Positions 9,256-19,731 of a stretch of 64,000 nt of DNA are shown here, in pieces (position 1 is the stretch's first letter; the number at the start of each line of letters is the position of its first letter). Source of the DNA: Tricholoma matsutake (taxonomy: Eukaryota; Basidiomycota; Agaricomycetes; Agaricales; Tricholomataceae); contig AP026547.1 of NCBI GenBank assembly GCA_026075535.2, forward strand, positions 5,766,001 to 5,830,000, written 5' to 3'. The position numbers and the translations under genes are program-made. A model generated the notes under the pieces. It worked only from the letters and a program-made list of their open reading frames with translations. It ran no database searches and had not been told where the DNA came from.

Positions 9256-11960
9256 ACTCTTTGAAAAATGTATTGGTTAGAGTAGTAAGAAATCAACCCA
9301 ACATCAACCAGTAACAGTAGGTGCATTAAAAAACCCAGTGGGAAAAAGCTACTGTGTTTCCCCTGCCTTAACAACCTTCCAGCGGTCGAGGGCTTCACAT
9401 TCTTCAAGCTTGCACTGTGGCAGCCAAAGATCATCGCTTTCCGAGTATCCTGACCATCCTACCAAGTACTGAAATCCATGGCCACGTTTCCTTTCGTCAA
9501 TAATTTTCTCAATGTGGTATTCTTCTAGGCTGTTCTCGGTTACCACTGGCACAGGTTGTTCAAGTTCTTGGGAAGGGAAAAGCTCAGCATCATTTTCGAT
9601 GTGTCACTTTAGGAGGGAAGCATGATAAGTAGGAAACACAGTAGGAGAGTTCGGCAGGTGTAAGGTATATGAAGACATTTCCGGGAACACTTTCATCATG
9701 GAGAAGGGGCTGTTGTAACATGGGAAGAATTTTGTGACTCTGGATTTGTCTCCAGCCTTGAATTCACAGTGGTGGTGGAGGGTTGCAAGCATGACTTTAT
9801 TGCCCACAAGGTATGTGTCCTCATGACCCCGTGATTTGTTCGCAAAAAAGGCTTGTAATACTTTTGCACCAAGCAATGCATCTTTTGCTTCAGCAACATT
9901 GCTTTCTATTTGTGAGATTATAGTTCATGCAGCAACATCTTCTGGAGTGTCATCCAAACTTGTTCCCAGTATTAATGGAGGAATGATCCTTGGGCTGCGA
10001 CCCATGCAGATTTGGAATCCTGAGAAACCCGTGGATCTATTCATCGAGTTCATCATGTTGAAGCGTATAATAGGCAAGGCTCGCACCCAACCTTTTTGAT
10101 TGCATTCAACATGAAATCAAACACATTGGTTCAGTGTTTTGTTTGTGCATTCACTCGCACTGTCAGTCTGCGGGTGATACGCTGTGGACATTTTGAGATG
10201 TATGCCAGTTAGCGCATGTAAGGCTTTCCAGAATTTAGAGATGAATAGTTTATCATGGTCATTGGTCAGAGATCAGCTCCAATGGCAGACCATTTTTGTA
10301 GTACCACTCGTTGAAGAAGATGAGCGCAAGTTTTTTGTGCTGAGATATTTGTTCTTGTAGGGATCAAGTGGATATCACATCCCAATCTATCCATTATAGT
10401 CAAAATGCAATCATAATTCTCATCTTTGGGGAGTGGTCCCATGAAGTCCAAGCATACAGAGTCCCCACATTTATCAGGAATGGGCAATGGGTGCAATGGT
10501 CCCTTTGCTTTGGATGTGCTGCTTTTATTGCCCTGGCATTCAGAGCATGTGGGTACATATGCATTCTTGAGGTCTTTTCACATATTGGGCCAGTAATAAC
10601 AGTGTCTAATACTTGCATATGACTTGTCAGCACCAAAGTGTCCAAGTGTATCATGTGCCAGGCTGAAAAGGTCTTCTCGTAGTTGACCATGCCTAGGGAT
10701 AACCAGACAATCTTCCAAATACCACAGGTCATTGACCATGCATATGCCAGGTATGCTATTGGTCACATCGCCCAGTTTTTTACAGAATTTGTTGTGCTTA
10801 TATCCTTCTCATACATTGTTGAGGAAAGACTGATCAGTGCTGATCGTTAGGATTGTATTGCAGGAGGTTGACTGCTTTAGCCAGCAGTCCCATTGCAAAG
10901 GCAAGTCAGCCACATTGACATCCACAAATGGCTCATCTGCAGTGTCAGCAGGGAGGCGGGACAGAGCATCAGCAACCATGTTATCCTCACCGTGGATATA
11001 GCATATGGACATGTCAAGTTGTGAGAGGTGTTCCATCCACCATGCCTGTCTGCATGACAAGTCTTTTTGTGTGTCGAAATTTCCAAGAGTTCAGTGGTCT
11101 GTGTAGACCTCAAAGTGAGAGCCCAGAAGGTCAGACCACCATTTTTTTAATGCCCTCACAATTGCAAGCATTTCTTTCTCATGAACTGGATAATTCTTTT
11201 GTGCGTCTTTCAATTGCATTCAGTGAAAGCCACTGGTCGAGCACTTTCCCAAGTTGGTCCCCAGCTCAGAACGGCACCGGTTCTCCAATCACTAGCATCG
11301 CAGGTTACAAAGATTTTATTTCTGTTTGGTGTTACATGGTCGATCACCATTAAGCATTCTCGGCTTACGACAAGTGCTTTGATAGCCTGAAAAGCATTTT
11401 GGTGTATCACACCAAGGTGGGAAATCTTTTTCACTGTCTTTTGTTGTTAAGGGAGTGAGGACAGTGGTGTGATCTGCCAGGTGAGGTGAAAAGGCTGCAA
11501 TATATTGAACCAGTCCCAAAAAGCTACGGACCTCACTTGCACATTTTGGTACAGGCCAGTTCAGTATTTTGTCCACTTTCAAGGAACACGCTTCAATCCC
11601 CTGCTGGGAGATATGGTGACCCAAGAAGATTAATTTGGTCAAATAAAACTGTGATTTCTTTTGGTTGCAGTACAGGCAGGCTTTTTGTAAGGCAGTCATA
11701 ATTTTTTCAATGTGTGAGGTGTGTTCTTCAAGAGAATTTGACTAAATAATGATGTCATCTAAGTAAATGTGTGCAAATATGCCTAGGAAGCACCGCAGTG
11801 CAGTTGTTACCCATCATTGGTGTACCGGAGGTGCATTTTGCAGTCCTTGAGGCATTACAATCCATTCGTAGAGGCCGAGTGGAGTGGTTACAGCAGTCAA
11901 TCAAATTGGAAGGAAGTATGTACTTCCAACACTCAAGAAGGGGACACAATGAGATGAACG
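9256..11960 (-). pseudogene. Gypsy relic A: RT, RNase H, integrase, chromodomain
   Basis: A minus-strand Ty3/gypsy pol in the expected order, broken by frame changes and stops. RT has YLDD intact near 11755, followed by an LxFLGH..S..GI block at 11600-11640. RNase H has TCDASDWRTGAVLSWG at about 11270-11310 and DNMVADALSRLPAD near 10950. The integrase zinc-binding and core regions span 10766-10100 (GHFGADKSY, YYWPNM, CLDFMGPLP). An integrase C-terminal barrel lies at 9876-9604 and a chromodomain at 9552-9349 (YHIEKIIDERKR...YLVGWSGY...W). The chromodomain places it among the chromoviruses, which in known cases target heterochromatin. No gag or protease is left, so the copy is dead. Confidence 0.8.
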
Positions 11961-12132
11961 TGGTATGGATTCAAAGATGATAGATAATACAACATGATGC
12001 ATAATAATCCAGAGTCACTACACATGATATACAGGTGACCATAATGGAAGGTGTTGTGACCGATGAGAATAAGTCTTGTAAGAGATGAATCTCTCACACT
12101 CCCTCAGTGATCAAAAAATTGTCAGGGTCCAT

Positions 12133-12895
12133 CACGTGAAGATTCCCAGGCAGCAAGGGCTTTGGTATCCAAAAGTTCTGAGCGAGGTAGCCAGAGGTCG
12201 GATTCGGGGCCATAACTGAGCCAATGTATGAGGTATTGCTTTCCCCATCTGCAGGGTCTTTTGTCTAAGATGTGGTCGATGAAATACTAGGGCATGGCAC
12301 AGGTATGGGTAACACCGTGTGTTTCCAGTCATGGGTATGCACAGGTATGGGTACAGGTATGGGATTGCCATACCTGGGCAACACCATACCCTTTTCCACG
12401 GTGTTAGGGGTATGTGCGGGTATGCTGGTACCTGGATTTTGGTCAGGTGAGTGATCATCTGTGTTGAGATTTCAACTTTTTAATGACATATCACAGGAAA
12501 AACCCATGAGTCATGGTGACCTGACTTGTGGGTTTACCCCCTGTGATGAGATGTGAACATCTTTTTCAGCAAATTTCTATCAAATATCATGAAAAATAAC
12601 AGTAAAAAATGCAGGGGTACTTTTTGATGACATATCGTGGGTTTACCCCCTGCGAGAAGATGCAAACATCTTTTTCAGCAATTTCCTATCAAATATAATG
12701 AAAAATATCAGTACCCATGAATAACCACGGGTAACCCGCAAAAACCCATGGTAACACCGTACCCCTACCCATGCGGGTACGGTGTTCATGGGTACGGGTA
12801 GGGGTATAAGAAAATATACCTGAGGGTTACCCATGCTGTGCCCTATGAAATACTCCATTGACCCTTTGGGTGTGATAATAGGTCCAGGGTGTTCA
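12133..12895 (-). pseudogene. Gypsy relic B: chromodomain split by a MITE
   Basis: On the minus strand, 12895-12854 followed by 12287-12133 encodes a second chromodomain (EYFIDHILDKRP, QYLIHWLSYGPESDLWLP, then a RSELLDT-like tail). The two parts become contiguous once the element at 12288-12845 and one 8-bp target copy are ignored. Only the 3' end of pol remains; 11960-12130 after it may be its LTR start. This is a different copy from relic A, whose own chromodomain is at 9349-9552. Confidence 0.7.
12288..12845. mobile_element. hAT-like MITE, GGGTA-rich family, in gypsy relic B
   Basis: Ends are TAGGGCATGGCACAGGTA and TAGGGCACAGCATGGGTAA. Perfect 8-bp duplications TGAAATAC flank it at 12280-12287 and 12846-12853. 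The terminal 150 bp are packed with GGGTA/TACCC motifs. Its left half is an inverted match of the right half of 15427-15987 (for example the TTTTGGTCAGGTG region), so the two are the same family in opposite orientation. No ORF. Confidence 0.9.
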
Positions 12896-12904
12896 AGTTC
12901 ACAT

Positions 12905-13210
12905 GAAGGGAATAGACCAGGAATCCTCCAGGAATCCAGTAGGACTCACCAGGACTCACCAGGACTCACCAGTAGGACTCACCAGGAATCCAGTGGGACT
13001 TACCAGGATTCCTGGTATGTTACCAAATGTCCAATCATAATGGAAAGTCAATTTGATATCTTATGAGTTCAAGTGCCTCAACTTCAGAAATTTCACAATG
13101 TGCCCACAAAACAGATTTGTGCAAAGCAGGAATTGAACTCAAGACCTCATGATGAAGAATCACATGACAAACCAGACAAGTGTGCTCAACCAGTTGAGCC
13201 ACAGGAGAAT
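12905..13210 (-). repeat. SINE-like repeat with tRNA-like head and decamer tail
   Basis: Read on the minus strand, 13205-13125 has an A-box-like TGGCTCAACTGGTTGAGC and a B-box-like GAGTTCAATTCC, as in tRNA-derived SINEs. After an unrelated body, 13020-12905 ends in repeats of CTGGTGAGTC and CTGGATTC. The same tail motif follows another tRNA-like head at 14596 on the plus strand. Box spacing is typical of pol III promoters, but I cannot name the parent tRNA. Confidence 0.5.
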
Positions 13211-13311
13211 TATTTGTTATCCATATAAAGTTTATTTATGACTCAAACTCAAACTCAAGCATGTAATCTCTCTCAAAGTCACTATTAAGATCAAATAATT
13301 TTAATCAACTA

Positions 13312-14560
13312 CATCCCTTGCGTCTAATGTGAGGGATACAATACAATTAGCTACATAAAAAAAGCCTTCCCATGCACCTCGTGCAAGGGAGAGCCCTAAA
13401 AATATTTACAGATAAAACTAGATCCCCTCACGTTGAATGCGAGGGGAGGGCAACAATTATGAATAAATAAAGAAAATCCCCTCGCCATTGTAAAACACAG
13501 GCAAGGGGGAGGGCATTAATATGAAAGAAATAAAATGAAAAAAAACCCTCCCCACACAAAATGCGGGGGAGGGGGCAGCCTGGTGGTGTCTCGTCATGGT
13601 GTGGGTGCATGTCCTGCTCCCCATCCTCATCCCCATCCCTGTCCCCATCCCTGGCCCTGTCTCCCTGTTGTCCCCATCCCAATGGTTCCCCATTTCCACC
13701 CCACGAGCAGTTGCTTGTGGCGGCAGATTGGGGTGCTGCTGTGGTGGTGGCTGTCATCGCCATTCCACCTGCAATCCACCCCATGAGCAGTCGCTCATGG
13801 GGCTGGAGGCAGGTGGTGTGTCGTTGGCCCTGTTGTCCTCATCCATCATGGTTGGCGGCTGTGCTTCGCGTTCTTGGGTTCTGGTGCTGGTAGGCGGTGG
13901 CGTCATCATTGTCATCGACTGCACACACTCACAATCCACCCTATGAGCAGAGGCTCACAGGCATGGGGTGGGTGTGTTGGGTTGTCTTGTGTCTGGCCAT
14001 CATTACCAGTAGAGTAGAACCTATAAAACAAAAGAAACGAGTTAGTTAGTTTATGAAAACAAAAAGCAAACAAAAAAAAATTACATAAGGCCCATCCAGT
14101 CGGCTCGTTTGTGGGTGGTGGCATCATTACCAGTAGATTATAACCTAGAAAACTAAAGAAACAGGTTAGTTAGTTTATAAACACAAAAAGCAAAAAAAAA
14201 AAAAACTTATGTAGGGCCCATCCAGTCGGCTCGTTTGTGGGTGGTGGCATTGTTACCAGTAGATTATAACCTAGAAAACTAAAGAAACAGGTTAGTTAGT
14301 TTATAAAAACAAAAAGCAAACAAAAAAAAACTTACGTAGGGCCCATCCAGTCATTTGGGCCCGTTTCCTGTGCATTGTGGCGTGTTTGTTGTTGGCTAGA
14401 GGGGTGGCAGTTGGTAACGGCATGGTGGTGGTGGTGGTGAGAGAAAGGAGGGAGGGAGGTGGAGGGGGCATTGTCAACGGTGGTGGTGGTGGTTGAATGA
14501 TGAGCTGGCAACGTTGATGAAGTGGCTGTATGCTTTGTCATACACAGCCACTCGATGTGG
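13312..14560 (-). mobile_element. Inverted relative of the 1.0-2.7 kb hAT-like element
   Basis: The interior resembles 1022-2658 in reverse. Short hairpins of the CCCTC...GAGGG type occur as a series (13312-13576), followed by the CCACCCCATGAGCAG / CTCATGGGG motifs that match GCTCACGGGGTGG at 1770-1782, and then T-rich intron-like modules. I could not find TAGGG termini or a target duplication, so this is a truncated or decayed copy. Frames of 70-118 codons here are low-complexity and not credible genes. Confidence 0.5.
14005..14355 (-). repeat. Three tandem ~124-bp units, each with an intron-like core
   Basis: Units start at 14005, 14129 and 14255. On the minus strand each has a GTAAGTTT-like donor (GTAATTTT in the first), a T-rich run, CTAACTAAC, a pyrimidine-rich stretch and a CTAGGTT acceptor (TATAGGTT in the first). 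The spacer between cores encodes ACCACCCACAAACGAG and ACTGGATGGGCC. Units 2 and 3 are nearly identical. Confidence 0.7.
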
Positions 14561-14595
14561 TACTTAGATCAACTTATGTTGTATATTAGAATGGC

Positions 14596-15065
14596 ACTAT
14601 GGTCTAATGGTATATTGCACCTATTTAATTCAACCCTGAGGTCCCGGGTTCAATCCTCAAAGGTTTCCTTTTTAATAGTAAGGACTCCTGGTTAAATCCC
14701 AGTAGAGTCCCCTGGATTCCTGGTGAGTCCTGGTGAGTCCTGGTGAGTCCTGGTGAGTCCTGGTGAGTCCTGGTAAGTCCTGGTGAGTCCTGGTAAGTCC
14801 TGGTGAGTCCTGGTGAGTCCTGATGAGTTCTACAGAGTCCTGGTTACTCTTATAGAGTCCTACAGGATTCCTGGTCAGTCCCCCCAGATTCCTGAGAGTC
14901 CAAGTCCTGGGGAATTCCTGGGATAGTACCAGGAAGAGCCTGATTTACCAGGAATATACCAGGACTGAACCAGGAATCCCACTGGAGGAAAAACAGCCAG
15001 GAATGCAACATTTGGTGAACAATGGCTGTGGCAGGGATAACCAGGAATCCTGGAGGAATACATGG
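14596..15065 (+). repeat. SINE-like repeat with tRNA-like head and long decamer tail
   Basis: 14603-14665 carries A-box-like TATGGTCTAATGGTATA and B-box-like GGTCCCGGGTTCAATCC. From 14722 to 14828 a decamer TGGTGAGTCC is repeated about ten times with few changes, followed by looser CCAGGAATCC units to 15065. The tail matches the minus-strand repeat at 12905-13020. Confidence 0.55.
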
Positions 15066-15224
15066 GGCAGTGTAAAGATCTCCCTTAGGTAGCTCTTTTC
15101 ACTTTCGCATGCCAACTGGTAGCTTTTCCCCACATTGGGTTTTTCACACACCTGTGCTCGTGCCCTTTTTACATACCTTCTTCTCCTTCATGGACTTTCT
15201 TTTATTTTTGACGGATGGGGAGGG

Positions 15225-15426
15225 TGTAAGGATGTTCCTTGTTTGTGCTTATTTATCAAAGGCCTCATACTTCGGCCTCACTGAACCTTACCCGATCTCT
15301 TATCATCACCACTACCATCTGTCTGTCTCATACTCTAGAGTCTCACTTCAACAGATCTCTTCTGCTCATTCTGTCTCTGTGTCTTCTGTCTAGTGAATCT
15401 CTCTGAGATTACATGTTCCTCAGTTC
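15225..15426 (+). repeat. LTR fragment, inverted copy of the 660-959 LTR
   Basis: Starts TGTAAGGATGTTCC and matches the minus-strand LTR at 959-779 for about 180 bp. The last 8 bp, CTCAGTTC (15419-15426), are the target duplication of the element that follows. The sequence after the insertions (16539 onward) may continue it, but I could not confirm that against 660-779. Confidence 0.6.
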
Positions 15427-15987
15427 TAGGGCATGGCACAGGTAACCCTCGGGTATATTTTCTTATACCCATACCCATACCCATGAACACCATACCTGCA
15501 CGGGTAGGGGTACGGTGTTACCGCGGGTTTTTGCAGGTTACCCATGGTTATTCGTGGGTATTGATATGGATATGTATTTTAATAATCTAATTACACTAAA
15601 TTAATATATAGAAAGTGTGGCGTGGGGTCGTTCCATGTGAGCTCTTCGTTCCAAGGGAATTCCAACCTAGGAAATGAAAGAAACAAAATAGTTAGTTTAC
15701 GAAAAAAGAAACGAACAAAAAAAAAACTTACCGAATGTAACATGTAACAAGAAAATATTACTGTGACCGCAGGCGACCACAGGCAACTGAGGGCTGAGCT
15801 TGAAATCTCAACACAGATGATCACCCACCTGACCAAAATCTGGGTACTGGCATACCCGCACATACCCATAACACTGTGGAAAAGGGTATGGTGTTGCCCA
15901 GGTATGGCAATCCCATACCTGTACCTGTACCCATGCATACCCATGACTGGAAACACACAGTGTTACCCATACCTGTGCCATGCCCTA
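15427..15987. mobile_element. hAT-like MITE, GGGTA-rich family
   Basis: Ends TAGGGCATGGCACAGGTA at both sides (perfect for 18 bp). Flanks are CTCAGTTC at 15419-15426 and 15988-15995. It is 561 bp, close to the 558 bp of the copy at 12288-12845, with homologous termini in inverted orientation. On the minus strand 15731-15662 contains another intron-like module (GTAAGTTTTTTTTT, AACTAACTA, TTTCCTAG). No ORF worth calling. Confidence 0.9.
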
Positions 15988-15995
15988 CTCAGTTC

Positions 15996-16530
15996 TAGTG
16001 GTATGCAAAACCCTGGGGGTATTTGTCAAGGGTAGATGAGGGTAGGGGTGAGGGTACAGTGTTTGTACCCTCAGCCAACCCTTACCCTTGGGAGGGGTCC
16101 CAGGGTAGGTAAAATCTCTGGATGGGGGGCATATAATAAAGTAAATCTGCATCAAATACCATCAACAAAAGACTTCTACACAGCTTGTACTCAAATTCAG
16201 CAGAATATACATTGCATTTTCCATGTATTGATGTTTTGACATCACAGGATTTCCAAATTCTACATAGGTACTACCTGAAAATATGTTGTAGCACTTTTAT
16301 ACAGCCAAGAAAGTGGCCAGATGTTCATGCCTTTGACTCAATTGATAATAAAAGTGATTTTAGTCACTCATCTTATGATACCATCTTGGGGGTATTGTGT
16401 ATGCTCCATACCCCTCCATACCATTACCCATACCCCTCAAAACCCTGACCCTTGTGACGGGTAAGGGGTTTTGGAGGGTAAGGGTAAGGGTAGCCTCAAA
16501 ATACCCCAGGGCTACCCCTGCCATTCTCTA
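15996..16530. mobile_element. Second hAT-like MITE inserted in the first one's TSD
   Basis: Starts TAGTGGTATGCA and ends with the complement of TAGAGAATGGCA, imperfect inverted repeats followed by CCCTGGGG(G)TA blocks. It is flanked by CTCAGTTC at 15988-15995 and 16531-16538, the same 8 bp that flank the preceding element. The terminal repeats are weaker than in the other copies, so it is an older or different subfamily. Confidence 0.75.
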
Positions 16531-16538
16531 CTCAGTTC

Positions 16539-16785
16539 TGGAGTGTCAAACTTGAATCAAACTTTATCTACACCTTGAAATACATTTACATGTAGCAAAC
16601 AAGTAGTCAACCTTTTATTACTGTGAAAATATGTTGTAGGTAGCACTTGGATGCATGCACGTTGAATCTCACACCACCTCAACACCATCCCACTCTGTTT
16701 TCACCTGCATCCATTGATGCAGAACCTCTGTATACCCCTCAATGATTGATGATGAGATCTGGGTCTGGCCAACTAGTAGCAAAGG
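16539..16785. other. Unassigned sequence
   Basis: AT-rich, with no ORF or repeat end recognised. The first part may belong to the LTR interrupted at 15426. Confidence 0.3.
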
Positions 16786-16789
16786 ACTT

Positions 16790-17440
16790 GAGACACTGTC
16801 AGTTTATGTTGATGACATTGCGCAAAAACTTGGACCCACCACTCCCATCTATCTCATCAAGAACAATGAGGTACTGTGGGGGTGGTGTTGATGAATCTGT
16901 GAGCCAAGTGTAAGTGAGGTCAGCTCTGTCCAAGAAGCAAGTTACAACTTACCCTTTGACTAAAAGGCAGTATAATCAACAACTAGTTGATTATATTGGA
17001 CAGAATATATATGCTACAAATGAAGGCTTTGTAGTAAGCAACATGCTTACACCAAGCAGATTTGGATGCCTGACAGGGTTTGACAAGGAGATCCTGGATC
17101 TGAGCCCAAATGTTGTGATGGATGGTGTCAAATTTTTCAGAACAACTCAGAGTGTCTACAAATGGTTTGCATCTGTGTGCTAGGTGATACACAATGGTAT
17201 GAACAATCCATTTGGAGTGTTTCATCTTGTCAAATTGTCATGAGCAAAAGAAATTGCCTCCTAAGATGATTGTGTCATTGGTCTTGCTGGCAAATTCAAA
17301 GCAGTGTGTGATAGTATAGGCAATTGTGCTCTTCCCAGACCCAGCCAGACCAAAGAGCTAGTAGATGTGTGGGCTATTTGATGAAGTATCCTTGGCCCAT
17401 GTAATGATGCCATCCAATATATGGATGTGAGTTCCATGTG
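16790..17440 (-). pseudogene. NACHT-type NTPase fragment
   Basis: Translating the minus strand gives ILDGIITWAKD..., then LFGLAGSGKSTIAYTI (P-loop, near 17330-17360), LGGNFFCS, a block with VHTIVYHLAHRCKPFVDTL, and after a break YLIVLDEIDGSGG (Walker B, near 16830-16850). These are ordered NACHT motifs of fungal NLR-like NTPases, which signal in non-self recognition and cell death. In-frame stops sit where W and R are expected (HIY*LFG, FFCS*QFD). No N-terminal effector domain or C-terminal repeats are present. It is a broken remnant. Confidence 0.65.
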
Positions 17441-17689
17441 TATAAACCACACAACACAGCAGTTTCTTACAAACCCTGAGCAGGCATATATGTCATATTC
17501 ATGCAAAACAATATTCTAGTTAGATCAAAGGTCGATGCAAGAATGCTTCAGCCTAGAAGTGTCTTCATTCATGCAAAACTTTACAAAATTGTTCAGATAT
17601 CCTATAGCTACCTTTGTATGAATATCCACCTCTTGTTTGCAATACACCGCACTTTGAGACAAATCATTACTTAATGGAGGTTATTCTGC

Positions 17690-17805
17690 TAACACTGGCA
17701 ATATTTCCAAAATAGTGCTTATGGCAATCGAGAGTAATCTGCTGGTCTCCAGTCAGCCATTAATTCGAAACGGTCAGCCATCACCAGACATATAAATTTG
17801 AACTA
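17690..17805. repeat. Dispersed repeat, inverted copy at 44151-44272
   Basis: About 110 bp containing GGTCTCCAGTCAGCCAT and CGAAACGGTCAGCCATCACC. The reverse complement recurs at 44151-44272, where the segment TGGTGATGGCTGAC occurs twice in part. CpG sites in the 44 kb copy are partly TpG or CpA here. No ORF; element type unknown. Confidence 0.55.
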
Positions 17806-18624
17806 AAATGCAAATTGCACTGTGCCTGACACGTGACCATGGGAATAGCCTAATTTAGTTAGCGAGATTATTTAAGCAGGTCCCATCAAGTCTCCCACCC
17901 GCCATCAAACCTTCATGCTTGCTGTTCCCAATGATGTGCTTGCTATTTCCCTCATTCCCCAACAAATATTTCCCTTCACTTTTTCTTTCAATTATTCATT
18001 TATATTGTACATACATTATTGTTATAATATAATATTTCCTTATTGAGCCATTTTCGACCAACTACAGTGTGATGTCCTTCAATTGAGGCTTGCTCAGTGG
18101 GGGACCAAGCAGGATACACAAAACATATAGCTAGATACATTGTAACAGGCATATATGTCATTAGCTTGCAAAATAATCTTCTAATAAGAACAAATAATGT
18201 ATGCATATTTCGTTCTAATTAGAGGTGCCATAATACATCCAAATTTTTGCAAAATCTTATTTGTGACCCAAAATGGAAATAACAACATTTTGCAACCCAA
18301 AACCTCTCTATGTTGGATTTTTGGAATGGCCCTAGGTATTTTTCTGAGCCTTGAGACATTTATTTTCTTCCCTCAAACCGAAACAATCCTACTGGCTGGA
18401 CCAGGCTGCTCCATGGATGACATGGCACAGATAATGCCGTTCAGCGGCAAATAATCAAAATGCTTACCTAATATCGCCACTTCACATGAAGAGGGCCGAC
18501 CATTTGATGACCCTCCCCTCCCTTGCTGTGCTCGGGGGGTCCCCCAAACTGGGTCATCTCAGGTCGGCACACTAAAGCCTCATTTGTGCATTGATGACAA
18601 GCTGGGCCCCTTTGGGGCCTTGTT

Positions 18625-18642
18625 GGGGGGGGGGGGGGGGGG
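18625..18642 (+). repeat. 18-nt guanine run
   Basis: Uninterrupted G18 in a region also holding GGGGGG and CCCCC blocks at 18530-18545. It could fold as a G-quadruplex and may be an assembly-length uncertainty. Confidence 0.8.
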
Positions 18643-18891
18643 TGGTCATGAGCACCATGTGAAATCCAAACCCTAACTGAACCCTAACCGCTAACCTGGT
18701 ATGCCCCCCAGCAGTGTGGGAATATTGCCAATACTGAGATGAGGCTTCTAATGAGAAAGGTAGCTTGCAAAATGAGGGGTTCTAACTAGAAAAATATTTT
18801 GCAAAATGGTTTTCTAATGCTCAACATATTTTGCATACACCTTTGTGTTCTAGTAGAAGGGTATTTTGCAAGATACTGCCATTCTCTGGTG

Positions 18892-19731
18892 ATTGTAAAT
18901 TATAATATCTCATATCTCATGCATCATAATAAAAAGGGGAGTGTCAGGGAGAGTGAAAAAAGCAAACTTACAGACAGGGGAGGAGGAGTATCATGTTCTA
19001 GCATGAAGAAACCCCTCTATACCTTGGAACATCCACCACAAAAAGGAGATTTTATACATTCTGAGTGTGGGGGTGGGATTGTTGAGGGCAGGGGGATGAG
19101 GGGCATACCAGGTTCTCTGTAAAGGGAGACAGGGCATCCAGTTGGTGTTCTGGCCAATTAACATGGTGCAATAATCACTGGAAATCCATCAATACTAGTA
19201 CTAGGACTTATTTATCTCCCTTCCAGTGAACTTGAAGGTTGTATATCAAGGGCAAATTGAACAGGAGGGGGAAGGACATCTAGGGTAACATCATGATGGA
19301 GTTATCACACTGTTTTGAGAATTCATTGAGGAGCTTACCTGGTATATACACCATGTGGAAACCATTTATAGGGTAATGTAGGCCTCCAACTGTTAGTTTA
19401 ACATCAGGCTCAAGGTCCTGGAAGCATTGTATGTTGGTAGGAAGTGGATATGTACAAAAATCATGCATTTGGCACTGACTGATAGGATGAGGGGCTTTGA
19501 GGCCACAAAATAAGAGGAAAACATTAGTATGGCCATCCTAGAGTTGCATACAAGTGGTCTTTTAATATCCAGGGGATGTGAAAGGCAAGAGAGTGGAAAA
19601 TGCCAATTGATGCAACTTGAACATTGTCTGCATTTTGTAATTAACTCTTGAGTCTGTAGTTTCACTTTTTCACTTCCCCTGACTCTCCCCTTCCTGTTAG
19701 AATGCATGGTATATATATATATATTTACAAT
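18892..19731. repeat. Inner inverted repeat, ~85-bp arms
   Basis: ATTGTAAAT...ATGCAT...GGGGAGTGTCAGGGAGAGTG on the left matches the complement of 19640-19731. The enclosed 670 bp has no recognised gene. No target duplication was found at the ends, so it may be a MITE-like insertion or part of the larger element's structure. Confidence 0.5.

Noticed and set aside
13428..13946. Overlapping ORFs of 80-118 codons (Pro/Ser-rich, Met/Gly-rich)
   Set aside because: Low-complexity product of the hAT-like relic; several frames are open over the same bases and the hairpin repeats cross them.
18660..18705. CCCTAA-like units resembling telomere repeats
   Set aside because: Only about three imperfect units; not enough for a telomere or clear interstitial array.
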